Both the position numbers and the translations under genes were made by a program. Under the pieces are notes generated by a model, which saw only the letters and a list, made by a program, of their open reading frames with translations, searched no databases and was not told where the DNA came from. A stretch of 64,000 bases of DNA from Companilactobacillus sp. RD055328. GTDB taxonomy: Bacteria; Bacillota; Bacilli; Lactobacillales; Lactobacillaceae. Within the stretch, counting starts at the first letter, position 1. Every line of letters starts with the position of its first letter. Below are positions 18,184 through 26,952 of the stretch, piece after piece. The stretch lies in contig NZ_BQUT01000005.1 in assembly GCF_022835675.1 (NCBI RefSeq), positions 619,571 through 683,570 of the forward strand, read 5' to 3'.

Positions 18184-19067
18184 TTTTCTTTTTCTAATTT
18201 TTTACCTAAATCAATAATATATTGTTTCAAACTATCCTTAACTTGAGGATGAGTTAATCCATATTGAATAGTTGTTTCTAAGTAGCCAAACTTATTCCCA
18301 ACGTCATAACGTTTACCTTTGAATTCATGCGCATAGACGTCTTGTGTTTGATTCAATCGATCAATGGCATCTGTTAGTTGAATCTCATTACCAGCACCAC
18401 GTTCTTGAGTTTCTAACAATCCAAAAATTTCTGGTGTTAATAGATATCTACCAATGATTGCCAAGTTACTTGGTGCATCTTCTTTAGCTGGTTTTTCAAC
18501 AAAGCTCTTAACATTGTATAAACCGTCTTTTACTTGACCATCTGGATCAATGACACCGTATGCAGAAACTTCGTCTTCTGGAACTTGCATAACTGCAAGC
18601 GTTGAAGCATTTGTTTCTTCATAATCGTTGATTAATTGTTTTGTTAACGGAACTTCGTCTTCCATTAAATCATCACCAAGCATAACTACGAATGGTTCAT
18701 TACCAACAAAGGTTTTAGCCATACGAACAGCATCACCTAATCCATTAGGATGAACTTGACGTGCATAATAAATATTAACCCCGATATCAGTAGTTTCTTG
18801 TACTAATTTCAAAAGTTCGTCTTTATGTTTTGAAGCCAAGTTTTGTTCCAATTCAGGGACAGAATCAAAATGATCTTCAATTGATCGTTTATTCTTACCT
18901 GTAATAATTAATATATCTTCAATTCCAGACTTTTTAGCCTCTTCAACGATAAATTGAATAGTTGGCTTATCAACTATTGGTAACATTTCTTTAGCTAAAG
19001 CCTTAGTGGCAGGTAAGAATCTAGTACCTAAACCTGCTGCTGGAATTACTGCTTTTTTAACCCTCAT
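18180..19067 (-). CDS. galU: UTP-glucose-1-phosphate uridylyltransferase
   Basis: A 295-aa nucleotidyltransferase making UDP-glucose for polysaccharide and teichoic-acid substitution. The N-terminal [20 protein letters not shown] motif, the VMLGDDLM metal region, FVEKP and a [16 protein letters not shown]-terminus are all standard. Its start overlaps the stop of the YihY gene by one base (TAATG), so the two are cotranscribed from upstream. Confidence 0.96.
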   Translation of the reverse strand: MRVKKAVIPAAGLGTRFLPATKALAKEMLPIVDKPTIQFIVEEAKKSGIEDILIITGKNKRSIEDHFDSVPELEQNLASKHKDELLKLVQETTDIGVNIYYARQVHPNGLGDAVRMAKTFVGNEPFVVMLGDDLMEDEVPLTKQLINDYEETNASTLAVMQVPEDEVSAYGVIDPDGQVKDGLYNVKSFVEKPAKEDAPSNLAIIGRYLLTPEIFGLLETQERGAGNEIQLTDAIDRLNQTQDVYAHEFKGKRYDVGNKFGYLETTIQYGLTHPQVKDSLKQYIIDLGKKLEKEN

Positions 19068-20008
19068 TATTTACTCCTTTGGAAACTGTTAAAGTTTCTT
19101 TTGCTTACAATAAATTTTCCTTCTAAGCATTCTGAAAACGCTGCATTAATGACCGCACCAAACATAAAAACAACAGCGGTCATATTCATCCATAATAAAA
19201 ATACTATAAAAGCACCTATTGGTCCATAACTATTCCATGATACCCCAAAATACCGCATGTATAAAGAAAAGAATTGAGTTAATAAAGACAAGCCAACCGT
19301 CGATAAAACTGTTCCCAACAGTATCGTTTTAAATTTCACTTGTACATTGGGTAAAAAGTAATATAGGAATCCTAAAACTACAAATAATACAATTAATGCA
19401 ACTGGCCATTTCCAAGTTAAAAATTCATTTAAGAATTGTTGGTGCAATCCAAAGGTTTTAATCAACCATTCTATAAATATTTGTCCAAAAATCAGAATAA
19501 TTGCTAATGCAGCAAACATTACAAACGAAAAAAGTGTTATCATCACCGAAACTGTTCGGCGAATACCCCAGTCTAGCCATGTTCGCTGCGTGTATATTGG
19601 CTCTCTTCGAATACCATAGATATCATTAATACTCATTTTTAAAGAATTGATCCCACGTGAGCTAGCCCAGATGGTTATAACAACACCAAAAGAAATAAGA
19701 CTACCACTAGATTGTGATAATAATTGTTTGATTGTTGGTGCTAATAACTCTGCAATCTGTAATGGAAAGATCATATTAATATATTCCATCACCTCACTCA
19801 CATTTAGGTGTAGAAAAGGCAACATACTCCCCAATAAAATAATCATAGGAAACAATGATAGTAAGATATAATATACAATTACTTTTGCATTATTTATGAT
19901 GTTCCCTTGGTTTAAAAATTCGATAGTTTTTTCAACAAAAGCACTTATTTTCTTTTTTAATGGCAAATCACTCAAAAAAACTGGTGTTTCACTTGTTTGA
20001 TTACTCAT
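19067..20008 (-). CDS. YihY/BrkB family integral membrane protein
   Basis: A 313-aa protein with six hydrophobic segments and the family marks [16 protein letters not shown] (about residue 45), the [17 protein letters not shown] segment (about 110) and [16 protein letters not shown] (about 240). Relatives were once mis-called ribonuclease BN; their real role is unclear. It is followed at once by galU and preceded by map (15-base gap), so it sits mid-operon. Confidence 0.88.
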   Translation of the reverse strand: MSNQTSETPVFLSDLPLKKKISAFVEKTIEFLNQGNIINNAKVIVYYILLSLFPMIILLGSMLPFLHLNVSEVMEYINMIFPLQIAELLAPTIKQLLSQSSGSLISFGVVITIWASSRGINSLKMSINDIYGIRREPIYTQRTWLDWGIRRTVSVMITLFSFVMFAALAIILIFGQIFIEWLIKTFGLHQQFLNEFLTWKWPVALIVLFVVLGFLYYFLPNVQVKFKTILLGTVLSTVGLSLLTQFFSLYMRYFGVSWNSYGPIGAFIVFLLWMNMTAVVFMFGAVINAAFSECLEGKFIVSKRNFNSFQRSK

Positions 20009-20023
20009 ATTTTTTACCGTATT

Positions 20024-20812
20024 TTATAAATACTTCTTATCATATTCTGGATCTTCAGATGTCAGTATCTTAGGGCCGTCTTCTGTAATAGCAATAGTGT
20101 GCTCAAACTGTGCAGAATTAGTCCCATCAGCTGAAACAAAATATTCCCAATTATTTTCGTCAAATTTAGAATCAATTTCCCATGTTCCTAAATTAACCAT
20201 CGGTTCAATTGTAATTGTCATACCGGCTTTTAATCTTAATCCTCTGCCAGCTTTACCATAATGTGGTACGTTTGGTTCTTCGTGCATAGTTGGTTGAATT
20301 CCATGACCGATTAAATCACGAACACACCCCATGCCATTTTCCACTTCAACAAATTGTTGAATAGCATAACCAATATCACCAATTCTATTACCTATAACGG
20401 CTTGTTCAATACCTAAGTATAGAGCTTTTTTAGTAACATCCATTAAGCGTTGATTTTCTTCACTGATAGTGCCAACTGCATAAGTCCAACAAGAATCAGA
20501 TTCATACCCATTCAAATTAACGACCATATCAACCTTAACAATATCGCCGTCTTGCAGAATAAGCCCTTCTCTAGGTGTCCCATGAGCTACTTCATCATTC
20601 ACACAAACACACGTTGCATATTTATAACCTTCAAAACCTTTTTCAGATGGAGTTGCTCCATGATCAGTAATGTATTTGTCAGCAAATCTTTCAATATCCA
20701 TGGTGTTAAGACCTGGTTTGATCATTTTCTTTATTTCTTTTTGTGTATTAGCCAGTAATGCACCAGATTCTCTCATACCTTGAATTTCACGTTCAGATTT
20801 TAATGTTATCAA
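20024..20812 (-). CDS. map: Type I methionine aminopeptidase
   Basis: A 262-aa metalloprotease that removes the initiator Met. Metal ligands can be followed: Asp in KVDMVVN (about 95), Asp in ESDSCW, His in LIGHGIQPTMHEEP (about 170), Glu in TITIEPMV (about 203) and Glu in QFEHTIAI (about 236). The start is a TTG at 20810-20812 with AGGAG 10 bases upstream; no closer ATG exists. It heads a run with the YihY protein and galU. Confidence 0.93.
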   Translation of the reverse strand: MITLKSEREIQGMRESGALLANTQKEIKKMIKPGLNTMDIERFADKYITDHGATPSEKGFEGYKYATCVCVNDEVAHGTPREGLILQDGDIVKVDMVVNLNGYESDSCWTYAVGTISEENQRLMDVTKKALYLGIEQAVIGNRIGDIGYAIQQFVEVENGMGCVRDLIGHGIQPTMHEEPNVPHYGKAGRGLRLKAGMTITIEPMVNLGTWEIDSKFDENNWEYFVSADGTNSAQFEHTIAITEDGPKILTSEDPEYDKKYL

Positions 20813-20928
20813 TTATTGATATCTCCTAAAAATATAATCAGTACTACCATTATAAATCAATTATGTAATTATTTGTTATATTTGCTATACTTATTTAAGC
20901 TTTTAAAGACTTTTTGGGAGACACACAA

Positions 20929-21375
20929 ATGACTAAAGTAAAAATTGTTTATTGTAGTATTACGGGAAATGATGAAGAAATTGCTGATATTCTTGAAGAA
21001 AAATTTCAAGAATTAGGCTGTGATGTTGATGTTTCTGAAATGGGACAAACAGATACTTCAGATTTCTTAGACAGTGATATTTGTGTTATTGCAACTTATA
21101 CATACGAAGATGGCATTGTTCCAGAAGAAGCACTAGATTTTTATGAAGATTTGAAAGAAGAAGACTTATCCGGCAAAGTATATGGTACTTGCGGTTCTGG
21201 AGATCATTACTACGATGATTTCTGTCGTGCAATTTATGAATTTGCTAAGATCTTCGATCAAATAGGTGCAGTCAGCGGTGCCAAACCTGTCGAAGTCGAA
21301 CTATCTCCTGAAATAGACGATATTAATAATTTAGACAAATTTGCCGAAGAACTTATGGCAAAAACTCAATCTTAA
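20929..21375 (+). CDS. Flavodoxin
   Basis: A 148-aa FMN-binding electron carrier. The phosphate loop YCSITGNDEEIA (residues about 8-19), the YTYEDGIVPEE loop and the YGTCGSGDHYYDDFC loop (about 87-101) match the FMN site. The protein is very acidic, as flavodoxins are. The start is the ATG at 20929, with GGGAG 8 bases before it; the TTG at 20914 overlaps that site. A redox partner is not visible nearby. GtrA follows 14 bases later. Confidence 0.88.
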   Translation: MTKVKIVYCSITGNDEEIADILEEKFQELGCDVDVSEMGQTDTSDFLDSDICVIATYTYEDGIVPEEALDFYEDLKEEDLSGKVYGTCGSGDHYYDDFCRAIYEFAKIFDQIGAVSGAKPVEVELSPEIDDINNLDKFAEELMAKTQS

Positions 21376-21389
21376 ATAACGGCAATTAT

Positions 21390-21836
21390 ATGAAATCACT
21401 ATTTAATAAGTATCGAAATTTCTTTATTTATGCAATCTTCGGCTTTCTTGCCTCTTTGATAAATGTTTTGTTTTTTAATTTTTATCATGTTAATTTAAAC
21501 AAAACTATCGTCGTATCTAATACTCTGGCATGGTTTATTGCAAATCTGTTCTCCTTTTTTTGCAATAAACACATTGTCTTTAAAAATGGAACTTATAATT
21601 ACTCTAGCTATTTTCGCGAGTTAAGTTCATTTTTCTCTACTCGTTTATTTTCTTGGGTAGCCGATATGGCAATTATGTACATTGGTATTTGGCTAGTACC
21701 TAGTCATCCTGTTATCGTAAAAATCATTGATCAAGTATTAATTGGTATTTTTAATTATGTAATAACACGAATTATTTTTATTCACGATAATAGCCCACTT
21801 CTTAAACGTAAAAAATCAAAAAAAAATAAAAAATAA
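21390..21836 (+). CDS. GtrA-family membrane protein
   Basis: A 148-aa protein with four TM helices and the GtrA pattern: YAIFGFLASLINVLFFNF (about 13-30), then NTLAWFIANLFSFFCNKHIVF (two segments near 50-70), with a basic C-terminal tail. GtrA proteins are thought to help move lipid-linked sugars or to act in teichoic-acid and polysaccharide glycosylation. The ribosome binding site is weak, so translation may depend on the flavodoxin gene 14 bases upstream. Confidence 0.85.
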   Translation: MKSLFNKYRNFFIYAIFGFLASLINVLFFNFYHVNLNKTIVVSNTLAWFIANLFSFFCNKHIVFKNGTYNYSSYFRELSSFFSTRLFSWVADMAIMYIGIWLVPSHPVIVKIIDQVLIGIFNYVITRIIFIHDNSPLLKRKKSKKNKK

Positions 21837-21873
21837 TTATATAATTTCCATTTGGGTAAATTCCAATTATTAA

Positions 21874-21887
21874 TGTAAGCGTTTTAA
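21874..21887 (+). promoter_or_regulatory. cre-like site (CcpA) upstream of fba
   Basis: TGTAAGCGTTTTAA matches the consensus TGWAANCGNTNWCA in 13 of 14 positions. It lies 99 bases before the fba start, just upstream of two TATAAT boxes (21901-21906 and 21924-21929). Carbon control of this glycolytic gene is plausible. Confidence 0.5.
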
Positions 21888-21985
21888 TTCGTTTATGAGC
21901 TATAATTTTATTTCGTAAAATTGTATAATTAATTCTGTTGAATGAAAACGCCATTTTATATGGTAAATACTCAGGAGGATTTCTC

Positions 21986-22846
21986 ATGGTTTTAACAAAC
22001 GGTAACGAAATGTTTAAAGCTGCACGTGATGGTCAATATGCTATTGGTGCCTTTAACACAAACAATCTAGAATGGACACGTGCTATCTTGGCTGCTGGTC
22101 AAGCAACAAACACACCTATCCTTATCCAAACATCAATGGGTGCTGGTAAATATATGGGTGGTTACAAACTAGTTCAAAACTTAGTTGCTAACACAATTGA
22201 ATCAATGAACATTACAGTTCCAGTTGTAATGCATTTGGATCATGGTAACTACGAAGCTGCTAAAGAAGCTATCGAAGCTGGCTACAACTCAGTTATGTTT
22301 GATGGTCACGATTTACCATTCGAAGAAAACTTAGAAAAAACAAAAGAAATCGTTAAACTTGCTCATGCTAAAGGCATTTCTGTCGAAGGTGAAGTTGGTT
22401 CAATCGGTGGTGAAGAAGACGGTATCGTTGGTGCTGGTGAATTGGCTGATGTTGAAGAAGCTAAACAATTAGCAGCTACAGGTGTTGATTACCTTGCTGT
22501 TGGTATCGGTAATATTCACGGTGTTTACCCTGAAAACTGGACTGGTCTTAACTTTGATCGTCTAAAAGAATTAGCTGATGCTATTGATACACCACTTGTT
22601 CTTCATGGTGGCTCAGGAATTCCTAAGGAACAAATCGTTAAAGCAATCTCAATGGGTATTGCAAAAGTTAACGTTAACACTGAACAACAAATTGCTTGGT
22701 CAGATGCAGTTAAAGAATACTACAACGCTGGTAACGACAAGAAAGAAAAAGGATTTGATCCTCGTAAAGTTCTTGCACCAGGTACAAAAGCTATTCAAGA
22801 TACTGTTGAATCACGTATCGACTGGTTCGGTACACCTTCAATCTAA
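21986..22846 (+). CDS. fba: Class II fructose-1,6-bisphosphate aldolase
   Basis: A 286-aa Zn2+-dependent aldolase of glycolysis. Zn ligands and catalytic parts: HLDHGNYEAA (about 80-90), VEGEVGSIGGEEDG, GIGNIHGVYP (about 175) and LVLHGGSGIP (about 205). The start is the ATG at 21986 behind CAGGAGGA; an upstream in-frame ATG at 21938 has no site. Codon use is strongly biased (GGT, AAC, GAA), as expected for a highly expressed gene. A terminator follows 10 bases after the stop. Confidence 0.96.
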   Translation: MVLTNGNEMFKAARDGQYAIGAFNTNNLEWTRAILAAGQATNTPILIQTSMGAGKYMGGYKLVQNLVANTIESMNITVPVVMHLDHGNYEAAKEAIEAGYNSVMFDGHDLPFEENLEKTKEIVKLAHAKGISVEGEVGSIGGEEDGIVGAGELADVEEAKQLAATGVDYLAVGIGNIHGVYPENWTGLNFDRLKELADAIDTPLVLHGGSGIPKEQIVKAISMGIAKVNVNTEQQIAWSDAVKEYYNAGNDKKEKGFDPRKVLAPGTKAIQDTVESRIDWFGTPSI

Positions 22847-22856
22847 TTTGAATAAA

Positions 22857-22891
22857 ACAAAAAGCATCCTAACGGATGCTTTTTTTATTTG
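22857..22891 (+). terminator. fba terminator
   Basis: The stem AAAGCATCC/GGATGCTTT is followed by a T-run. Confidence 0.85.
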
Positions 22892-22999
22892 TATAAAATA
22901 TGATGCTATCAAATTCATCTGGTATCTCTCCTAATTATTATTTTTACTCCTTTGCTATAATTGAAATATCTTTATTTATAGAAAGGAAAAAGTATATTT

Positions 23000-23650
23000 A
23001 TGAATAAAATAAAAGTTTATGTTATTCGTCCAATAGATCCAAAAGATGATTATAAACCAAATCACTTTCAGTACCTTGAATCTTTATTAAAGAAATGGAT
23101 TCTTGACTTATCAGATAAGGAAAATTCCTTTGAGTTTAAAGGACTAGTAAGTGAATCATCTGGGGTCACCGACATTAATCACTCAATCGTTAAAAATATT
23201 TTTGATGCTGATATCGTTATTGCAATTACAAGTGGATTAAATTCAAACGTGATGTTTGAATTAGGTCTCAGTCTTAGTCAACCGAAACCAACAATAATAA
23301 TTTCAGACGACAAAACATCAATTCCTTTTGATTTAAATTCTTTTTATACCATTTCGTATCCAAAAAATCTTGCTCAAGATGAAATGGATATTTTCCAATC
23401 TGAATTTAAAAATAAATTAATAGGAACTTGGGACAATTTTACAGAACATGGAGCAAAAAACACCTACATTAATCAATACCAAGACGCAACTATAATTAAT
23501 ACAAATATTAACGAAGTAGATTTAAACGAAGCTGTTCAAAACCTTGCATATATGATTGATGTAATGAAGAAAAAATACGTTGCAATTGACGACACTGATA
23601 TTTGGGATGATTTCAACTTTGATCATGATGTAGCCGTGACAAGAAAATAA
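23000..23650 (+). CDS. Orphan TIR-like / deoxyribosyltransferase-like protein
   Basis: A 216-aa protein. The N-terminal 120 residues look like a small Rossmann-type nucleotide-binding domain. KVYVIRPID opens it, the central part has NIFDADIVIAITSG, and the key segment NSNVMFELGLSLSQPKPTII (about 87-106) matches the N-x-N-V-x-x-E-L-G pattern shared by nucleoside deoxyribosyltransferases and bacterial TIR-like (CAP12-type) effectors; the Glu would be catalytic. The C-terminal 90 residues are acidic and unrecognised. It sits alone between fba and tRNA-Arg, next to att-like repeats, which suggests horizontal gain. A defence role is possible but unproven. Confidence 0.5.
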   Translation: MNKIKVYVIRPIDPKDDYKPNHFQYLESLLKKWILDLSDKENSFEFKGLVSESSGVTDINHSIVKNIFDADIVIAITSGLNSNVMFELGLSLSQPKPTIIISDDKTSIPFDLNSFYTISYPKNLAQDEMDIFQSEFKNKLIGTWDNFTEHGAKNTYINQYQDATIINTNINEVDLNEAVQNLAYMIDVMKKKYVAIDDTDIWDDFNFDHDVAVTRK

Positions 23651-23662
23651 ATATTCTCAATT

Positions 23663-23702
23663 AAAAGAGGACTAATTTCTAACAAAAATTAGTCCTCTTT
23701 TG
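23663..23702. terminator. Strong hairpin terminator
   Basis: A 16-bp perfect stem (AAAAGAGGACTAATTT with its complement) with short U-runs on both strands. It probably ends both the 23000 gene and the minus-strand unit that includes tRNA-Arg. Confidence 0.75.
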
Positions 23703-23711
23703 TGCTTAATT

Positions 23712-23749
23712 TGTGTACCGAATGATAAATGTGTACCGTTTGTGTACCG
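23712..23749. repeat. Three direct copies of TGTGTACCG near tRNA-Arg
   Basis: Copies lie at 23712-23720, 23730-23738 and 23741-23749. They are about 100 bases beyond the 3' end of tRNA-Arg, where integrase arm-type sites of an integrated element would lie. A second pair of related sequences (TGTTTGATACATGTTGAAA at 23761 and TGTTTAGTATATGTTCGAAA at 23823) lies between these repeats and the tRNA. No integrase gene remains here. Confidence 0.5.
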
Positions 23750-23852
23750 ATTTTTAAAAATGTTTGATACATGTTGAAAATAAGAAACGCTGATTTATCA
23801 ATACTTTTATCATTGACGTACATGTTTAGTATATGTTCGAAACATGTATAAA

Positions 23853-23926
23853 TGATCGCTCCCGGAGTCGAACCGGGGACCTACTGCTTAGGAGGCAGTT
23901 GCTCTATCCATCTGAGCCAAGCGACC
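23853..23926 (-). tRNA. tRNA-Arg (CCU)
   Basis: Complete cloverleaf of 74 nt. Acceptor GGTCGCT pairs with AGCGATC; anticodon arm ACTGC-CTCCTAA-GCAGT gives anticodon CCU (reads AGG); T-arm is CCCGG-TTCGACT-CCGGG. No CCA is encoded. It starts 18 bases after the DEAD-box helicase stop on the same strand without a terminator between, so it may be part of that long transcript. Confidence 0.95.
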
Positions 23927-23944
23927 ATAAAAAATAGCTTATCG

Positions 23945-25153
23945 CTATTTTGTTTTACGTTTACCTTTGTTTTTTTGATCTCTTAAACGCTTCTTTTTCT
24001 TTGGTTCATCTTTTTTAGCAATTGCAGCTCTAGTAATTTTATTTGATTTAACAAATTCACCTTCGCCATTAATCACAACATTTTTAACATCAAAATCTTT
24101 TGCCAAGATATTCTTGAAATTACGGTAATCGTGATCATTACCAAATGTAATACTAGCACCGTTACGTCCCATTCTTCCAGTTCGTCCACTACGATGAATG
24201 TATTCTTCAGAACTTCTTGGAATCATGTAGTTAATTATTGTATTAGTTTGTGGAATATCAATTCCACGTGCTGCAACATCACTAGTAAGTAATAAATTAA
24301 CTTTTTTAGTAGTAAATTTAGTTAATGCATCTTTTCGTTGTTGCGATGATGATTTGCTATCCAGCATCACATAATTAGTCTTCTTATAATTCAAATCACT
24401 AGCAGTTTTATGTAACTGTCTCGAGCTATTAAAAAAGACAATACCTTGAAACTTTTTATCATGAGCAAGTTTTCTAATCAATTCATTTCGATTATTAGTA
24501 GCATTAATAAAATAATGCTTAATACCTCTACGATATTCTTGATTTTCACGGTCATCAATCACTTCAAAATCGCGACCAAACCATTTATGTAATTCATCAA
24601 AAATAGGACTAGCAGTAGCTGAAAACATAGCTATATGAACATCATCTTTCATACGACTTGTAATAGCTCTAATAGACTCTAATTTCTCATTAGACAATAA
24701 TTCATCAGCTTCATCAATTACTAATGTATTGGCCTTAATTAGTTTCACACGGCCAATATCAACCATTTCATTCAAACGGCCAATTGTCGCTACAATTACT
24801 TCTGGTTTTTCTTTTTTTAACTTATCTACTTGTCTCTTTGTATTAGCTCCACCAGTCAAAGCCATTACTTTGGCATCTTTTAACTTCAATAAAGGTTGTA
24901 ACACATCCCTAACTTGAACAGCTAATTCTTGAGATGGTTCTAATATTATTACTTGAAGTCCCATTCTTGATTCAATATTTTCTACTAATGGCAAACTAAA
25001 AGCCAAAGTTTTCCCTGACCCTGTTGGTGCCATTGCGAGTAAATCTTTCTTATTTAGAAATGATTCATATGTTAAATCTTGAATAGCCGTTAGATTTTTA
25101 AAATTTCTTTTTGCAAAATAGTCTTCATATAATTCTGGTATTTTCAATTTCAC
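23945..25153 (-). CDS. DEAD-box ATP-dependent RNA helicase (CshB-like)
   Basis: A 402-aa helicase with Q-motif region LTAIQDLTYESFL, Walker A MAPTGSGKT (about 41-49), DEAD box VIDEADELL (about 147), SAT (FSATASP, about 176), and helicase C motifs SDVAARGID and HRSGRTGRMGR (about 315-325). A Lys/Arg-rich tail (KKKKRLRDQKNKGKRKTK) binds RNA. It acts in ribosome assembly or RNA decay at low temperature. It follows the oxidoreductase gene by 2 bases. Which Csh paralogue it is remains uncertain. Confidence 0.92.
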   Translation of the reverse strand: MKLKIPELYEDYFAKRNFKNLTAIQDLTYESFLNKKDLLAMAPTGSGKTLAFSLPLVENIESRMGLQVIILEPSQELAVQVRDVLQPLLKLKDAKVMALTGGANTKRQVDKLKKEKPEVIVATIGRLNEMVDIGRVKLIKANTLVIDEADELLSNEKLESIRAITSRMKDDVHIAMFSATASPIFDELHKWFGRDFEVIDDRENQEYRRGIKHYFINATNNRNELIRKLAHDKKFQGIVFFNSSRQLHKTASDLNYKKTNYVMLDSKSSSQQRKDALTKFTTKKVNLLLTSDVAARGIDIPQTNTIINYMIPRSSEEYIHRSGRTGRMGRNGASITFGNDHDYRNFKNILAKDFDVKNVVINGEGEFVKSNKITRAAIAKKDEPKKKKRLRDQKNKGKRKTK

Positions 25154-25155
25154 AC

Positions 25156-26139
25156 CTAGTCTGCAGCGAATATGATTCCTGCATCTTCTCTTAATTTATT
25201 GAGAACTTCATTAACTTCTTTGGCATAACCAAATAATTCTTTAAACTTATCACGATCATTGTTTTCCATAATGTCATAGAAAGCTTTTGCCTCTTCAACC
25301 ATTGGGTTATCTTGAACATTTATATCTACAGGAATAACTTTATCGTCTTCATATCTTGTAACTTCTTCAATTGTTCCGGCATTATCAAACTGTAAAGTAT
25401 TCTTGCCAAAATATATTTCTGACTTAATATATGAATTTTTTGTTTTGCCAAAAATGATGTTCACATCAAACTTCTCATATTTCAATGTGGCAACTCCACT
25501 ACCGTCAGCTCCCGTAGCGATAATCTCAGGTTGGTAGTGAACTTCTTCAGGTGTTCCAAACCATACAATTGCATCATAGATAGTATAAACACCAAGATCA
25601 TAAAGAGCCCCTGCTGAAAACTTCAATGAGAAAATATTAGGCTCTTGACCATCAAGAACTAAATCATAGCGACTTGAATACTTCATATAATCCAAGCTTG
25701 CACCTGAAAGTTCTTGTCTATGTTGATCAATATATTCCTTAATCTTGTTGAAGCTATCTTCATGGATATGACGAGCAGCTTCAAAGAAGTAAACATCGCT
25801 GTCTTGTAACATTTTTTCAATTTCAGCAAACTCTTTTCGATTAGAGAATGATGGTTTTTCGACAATTATATTCTTACCATGTTGTATAGCTTTTTTAGTA
25901 TATTCAAAATGTAAGCTATTAGGTGATGCAATATAGACCGTGTCAAAATCATCACTTGAGAAAAATTCCTCAACATCAGTACTGATGTTAGCAACAGTAC
26001 CTGCTTCTTTAGCAAATTCGTTTGCTTTTTCTTCAGTTCTTGAATATACATGTGTTAATTTGAAAGTTTCACTCTCTTTTGCTGCAGCGACGAATTGTTG
26101 TGTTATCCAATTGGTACCAATAATTCCTAAATTTCTCAT
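25156..26139 (-). CDS. Gfo/Idh/MocA family oxidoreductase
   Basis: A 327-aa NAD(P)-dependent dehydrogenase. The N-terminal Rossmann segment reads RNLGIIGTNWITQQF, with GTNW in place of the usual GxGxxG ending. VYIASPNSLHFEYTKKAI and the EKPSF motif (about 90-98, catalytic Lys) are standard. The C-terminal half is the GFO_IDH_MocA substrate domain. Two ATGs in a row follow GGGAGGA; the second gives the better 7-base spacing. The substrate is unknown. It lies in the long minus-strand run between the GH25 gene and the helicase. Confidence 0.85.
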   Translation of the reverse strand: MRNLGIIGTNWITQQFVAAAKESETFKLTHVYSRTEEKANEFAKEAGTVANISTDVEEFFSSDDFDTVYIASPNSLHFEYTKKAIQHGKNIIVEKPSFSNRKEFAEIEKMLQDSDVYFFEAARHIHEDSFNKIKEYIDQHRQELSGASLDYMKYSSRYDLVLDGQEPNIFSLKFSAGALYDLGVYTIYDAIVWFGTPEEVHYQPEIIATGADGSGVATLKYEKFDVNIIFGKTKNSYIKSEIYFGKNTLQFDNAGTIEEVTRYEDDKVIPVDINVQDNPMVEEAKAFYDIMENNDRDKFKELFGYAKEVNEVLNKLREDAGIIFAAD

Positions 26140-26184
26140 CATAAGTCCTCCCAAATAACTATTAATTTTATTATAACTAAATAT

Positions 26185-26934
26185 TTACGGTGTTTGAATC
26201 AATTCATTTAGCGTATTATTATTTCCGTTTAGCACTGATAAATGATACTTATTAGAGCTAGCATATCCTGGTATTTGTGCATCCGTTGAATATTGCCAGA
26301 TTGTCCAGCTTGCCTCTGGTTGTTTTTTTGACATATACCAAATACGATTGAAATTCTTAGTCAAAAATTCAGATGAAGAGTCTACTTGAATAATACAATC
26401 ATCTCCATACCGACTTTTTATATCATTACTTAGTGCTTGTACTATCTTAGTAGCTTTTTTCTTTGGAATTCCTGAATCTGCATATTCACCATAGGCTGAA
26501 ACTTTCAACACAAACGGTAATGTCCCTCTATTTTCACCAACCGCATCAACAATATTTTCAAATTGATTCTCAGCAGATGAATCGAAGCTAACTGTATGAG
26601 AAAATCCAAAAGGTATCTCAGATCCTTTGATTCTAGAATAGTTACTCTCTAAATTATCGTCAGTATAGCTCGATCCTTCGGTTGTCTTGAAGTATATGAA
26701 CTTAATATCATGTATTTTAAGTGACGCAAAATCTTGATATCCATCATTTTGATCAATAGACATACCTAGAATTGGAAATTCGTTAACAGAAGGACGTCCA
26801 GCATTTTGAATTTTTTGTACTATTGCCCAACTACCCACCAACAATAAAACAACCGTAACAGCGATTGTTATTAAAATATTTTGATGTTTTCTGACCCTAC
26901 GATCAGAATAGATTGGTTTTACTTTTTCACTCAT
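26185..26934 (-). CDS. Membrane-anchored GH25 muramidase-like protein
   Basis: A 249-aa protein: cytoplasmic basic start, one TM segment (residues about 22-42), then a GH25 lysozyme fold outside. ILGMSIDQNDGYQDF with Asp, IKFIYFKTTEGSSYTDDN with Glu (about 105) and the final WTIWQYSTDAQIPGY strand are family marks. The Asp/Glu pair suggests it may cut peptidoglycan, though the DxE arrangement differs from textbook GH25. The start is the ATG after GAGG; the in-frame TTG at 26946 overlaps that site. It lies 19 bases after rlmCD. Confidence 0.8.
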   Translation of the reverse strand: MSEKVKPIYSDRRVRKHQNILITIAVTVVLLLVGSWAIVQKIQNAGRPSVNEFPILGMSIDQNDGYQDFASLKIHDIKFIYFKTTEGSSYTDDNLESNYSRIKGSEIPFGFSHTVSFDSSAENQFENIVDAVGENRGTLPFVLKVSAYGEYADSGIPKKKATKIVQALSNDIKSRYGDDCIIQVDSSSEFLTKNFNRIWYMSKKQPEASWTIWQYSTDAQIPGYASSNKYHLSVLNGNNNTLNELIQTP

Positions 26935-26952
26935 AGTTAGCCTCAAATTATA

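Noticed and set aside
22578-22934. 118-codon frame overlapping the fba 3' end
   Set aside because: Shifted-frame shadow of the highly biased fba codons and its terminator.
23700-23860. CRISPR array from the short TGTGTACCG repeats
   Set aside because: Repeat unit of 9 bases and uneven spacing of 9 and 2 bases do not fit any CRISPR array, and no cas gene is present.
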